From Candidatus Izemoplasmatales bacterium (GTDB taxonomy: Bacteria; Bacillota_I; Bacilli_A; Izemoplasmatales; Hujiaoplasmataceae): 6,704 bases of DNA. The first letter of the stretch is position 1. Each line of letters starts with the position of its first letter. Of this stretch, positions 5,376 to 6,704 are shown in pieces. Below the pieces are notes generated by a model. That model saw only the letters and a list, made by a program, of their open reading frames with translations, searched no databases and had not been told where the DNA came from. Location of the stretch: the NCBI GenBank assembly GCA_028694875.1, contig JAQVKB010000061.1, forward strand, positions 1 through 6,704, in the 5' to 3' direction. A program made the translations under genes and the position numbers.

Positions 5376-6704
5376 AGAATATCGGACTGAACAAATTGAA
5401 CAGTCCTTGAATCAAACGCGGGAAGAAACCGCGTTTCTTCCATGTTTCCAAGTCGACTTCACGAGAGACGAGGATGTCTTCATGAAACGCTTGAACCAAA
5501 TCATCCACGGCCGCATTCATAAAAATTCCAGTCACTTCAAAATTCAAATGGAAACTCCTCGGATCGAAATTGACGCTGCCTAGGGAAGCCAACGTATCAT
5601 CAATAATCAAAATCTTTGAATGGACGAAATGATCTTGATATTCATAGATTTTGACGCCCATCGAGAGCAACTGTTCGTAATACGACAGCGTCGCATACCC
5701 CACCATGACATAATCATGGAGACCCGGAACCAACAAGTGAACTTGAACACCACTTTTTCTCGCAATCTTGATGGCCGACATGATTTCCGGCTCCAAAATC
5801 AAGTATGGAGTCACAATTTTGATCGAAGATTTCGCGTGGTGCATCATTTTGATGTAGGCATCGCGAATCAATCCATCTTCAAAATCGGGCCCCGATTCCA
5901 TCACCGCAAACAAGCCAGGCACATGTTCGTTGGACTTGTCCATTTTCAAATCAAGGACATCCCCCGTGACATAATACCAGTCCTTCACAAAAACATTTTG
6001 AATCGAGGTCACGCCGTTGCCTTGAATCATCATGTGCGTGTCGCGCCAAAATCCAAATTTAGCGGAAGCATGATTGTACTCGTCGCCCAAATTGATTCCG
6101 CCCATGAATCCAGTGTGTCCATCGATGACCGTCGCTTTGCGATGGTTTCGGAAGTTTAGATTGGAGTTGAAGACGGAGAGCGTTTGAGGGTCAAACGCCA
6201 CGATATGAACACCGGACGCCTTCAATGAAGCAAGGTATTTCTTGTCCAAATGTTTGTTGGATCCGAAGTGGTCATAGATGATGTATACTTTGACACCTTC
6301 GATGGCCTTCGCTTTCAAAAGGTCCATGACTTCTCTTCCGATATGATCGGATTTGATGATATAAAATTCCATTAAGATATAGTCTTTGGCGAGCGTAATC
6401 ATCTCTTTGAGTTTGGGGAAAAATTGATCGCCATTGTTTAAAATTCTCACGGAAGTATCGTTTTCATAGACGCTCCGTCCGGAAGTCACGTGAATAAAAT
6501 GAAACAGATCGCCATAGGGATGGGCATCATACATCGGAAACGTATTTTCTTCCAAACCGAGGAACGCTTTGGACGCAATCAGCGGACGTGTTTTATGAAA
6601 TTTCCGTTTCGCGAAATCACGGGCAAAAATCATGTACAACAAAATACCTAAAATCGGATTGAGCAAAATGATAATAATCCAATGACTCTTGTTGTAAGCA
6701 TAGG
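5374..6704 (-). CDS. cls: Cardiolipin synthase (Cls, phospholipase D superfamily), N-terminus cut by the window edge
   Basis: The window holds 442 residues; the frame stays open to the right edge, so the first few tens of residues are missing (typical Cls is about 480-510). Cls condenses two phosphatidylglycerol molecules to cardiolipin and glycerol at the cytoplasmic membrane. The visible part begins inside or between the N-terminal membrane helices (HWIIIILLNPILGILLYMIF). Both PLD active-site motifs HxKxxxxD are intact: HRKATVID, with its His codon at 6142-6144, followed by GFMGGINLGDEY; and HSKILIID, with its His codon at 5620-5622, followed by LASLGSVNFDPRS. Two intact HKD motifs, the membrane anchor and IIYDHFGS point to Cls rather than another PLD enzyme. 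The in-frame TTG at 6664-6666 lies within the membrane helix and is not the start. rmuC follows 10 bp downstream. No promoter is visible here; it would lie beyond the edge. Confidence 0.94.
   Translation of the reverse strand, partial: YAYNKSHWIIIILLNPILGILLYMIFARDFAKRKFHKTRPLIASKAFLGLEENTFPMYDAHPYGDLFHFIHVTSGRSVYENDTSVRILNNGDQFFPKLKEMITLAKDYILMEFYIIKSDHIGREVMDLLKAKAIEGVKVYIIYDHFGSNKHLDKKYLASLKASGVHIVAFDPQTLSVFNSNLNFRNHRKATVIDGHTGFMGGINLGDEYNHASAKFGFWRDTHMMIQGNGVTSIQNVFVKDWYYVTGDVLDLKMDKSNEHVPGLFAVMESGPDFEDGLIRDAYIKMMHHAKSSIKIVTPYLILEPEIMSAIKIARKSGVQVHLLVPGLHDYVMVGYATLSYYEQLLSMGVKIYEYQDHFVHSKILIIDDTLASLGSVNFDPRSFHLNFEVTGIFMNAAVDDLVQAFHEDILVSREVDLETWKKRGFFPRLIQGLFNLFSPIF

Noticed and set aside
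5620..6159. A 179-residue plus-strand open frame opposite cls
   Set aside because: It is antisense to well-conserved cls sequence including both HKD regions and shows no recognisable domain; it is a shadow of the real gene. The same holds for the other plus-strand frames, such as 1020-1364, 3265-3672 and 4875-5261.
5374..6666. Complete cls starting at TTG 6666
   Set aside because: The frame is open to the window edge and the sequence just upstream (NKSHWIIII) is the usual start of the Cls membrane helix, so the gene is truncated by the window, not complete.
1..6704. UGA recoding, mobile elements, CRISPR arrays, tRNA or rRNA genes, phage-defence genes
   Set aside because: TGA serves as the stop of cysS and rmuC and tryptophan residues are TGG where I checked. 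I saw no transposase, regularly spaced repeats, tRNA cloverleaf or defence-type gene. All seven genes belong to known families.

Overview
The window is an ordinary, densely packed bacterial chromosome segment in which every gene I can support lies on the minus strand. In transcription order (right to left) they are: cardiolipin synthase (cls, cut by the right edge), rmuC, a small cold-shock-domain protein (csp), a membrane protein with GGDEF and EAL domains, cysteinyl-tRNA synthetase (cysS), Mini-ribonuclease III (mrnC), and the start of a 23S rRNA 2'-O-methyltransferase gene (rlmB type, cut by the left edge). The order cysS-mrnC-rlmB is a conserved translation/RNA-maturation cluster of Bacillota (as in Bacillus subtilis). 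Near-consensus sigma-A promoters and purine-rich Shine-Dalgarno sites fit Bacillota or a close relative. TGA ends both cysS and rmuC, so the code is standard, not the Mycoplasma code. I cannot name the genus.

Region by region. 4143-6704 holds a tight cls-rmuC pair: the cls stop codon is built into the rmuC ribosome-binding site. 3793-4102 is a self-contained csp unit with its own promoter, a short leader, a 65-residue CDS and a rho-independent terminator. 1927-3783 holds the c-di-GMP gene with a promoter just beyond the csp terminator. 307-2096 holds cysS-mrnC. Its promoter lies inside the 3' end of the c-di-GMP gene, the two genes overlap by 4 nt, and a terminator hairpin contains the mrnC stop codon. 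1-260 holds the start of rlmB with its own extended -10 promoter. No stretch over 300 bases lacks a gene.

Functionally, cysS, mrnC and rlmB serve aminoacylation, 23S rRNA end maturation and 23S rRNA methylation. Cls makes cardiolipin. RmuC is a membrane-anchored coiled-coil protein with a nuclease-like fold linked to genome stability. The GGDEF/EAL protein is predicted to degrade c-di-GMP, since its EAL residues are intact while its GGDEF signature is degenerate.

I found no mobile element, CRISPR array, RNA gene or new multi-gene system. The points most worth a second look are the 116-bp out-of-frame overlap between the EAL gene and cysS, which looks like loss of an earlier stop by a one-base change in an A-run, and an operator-like set of repeats inside the csp promoter.
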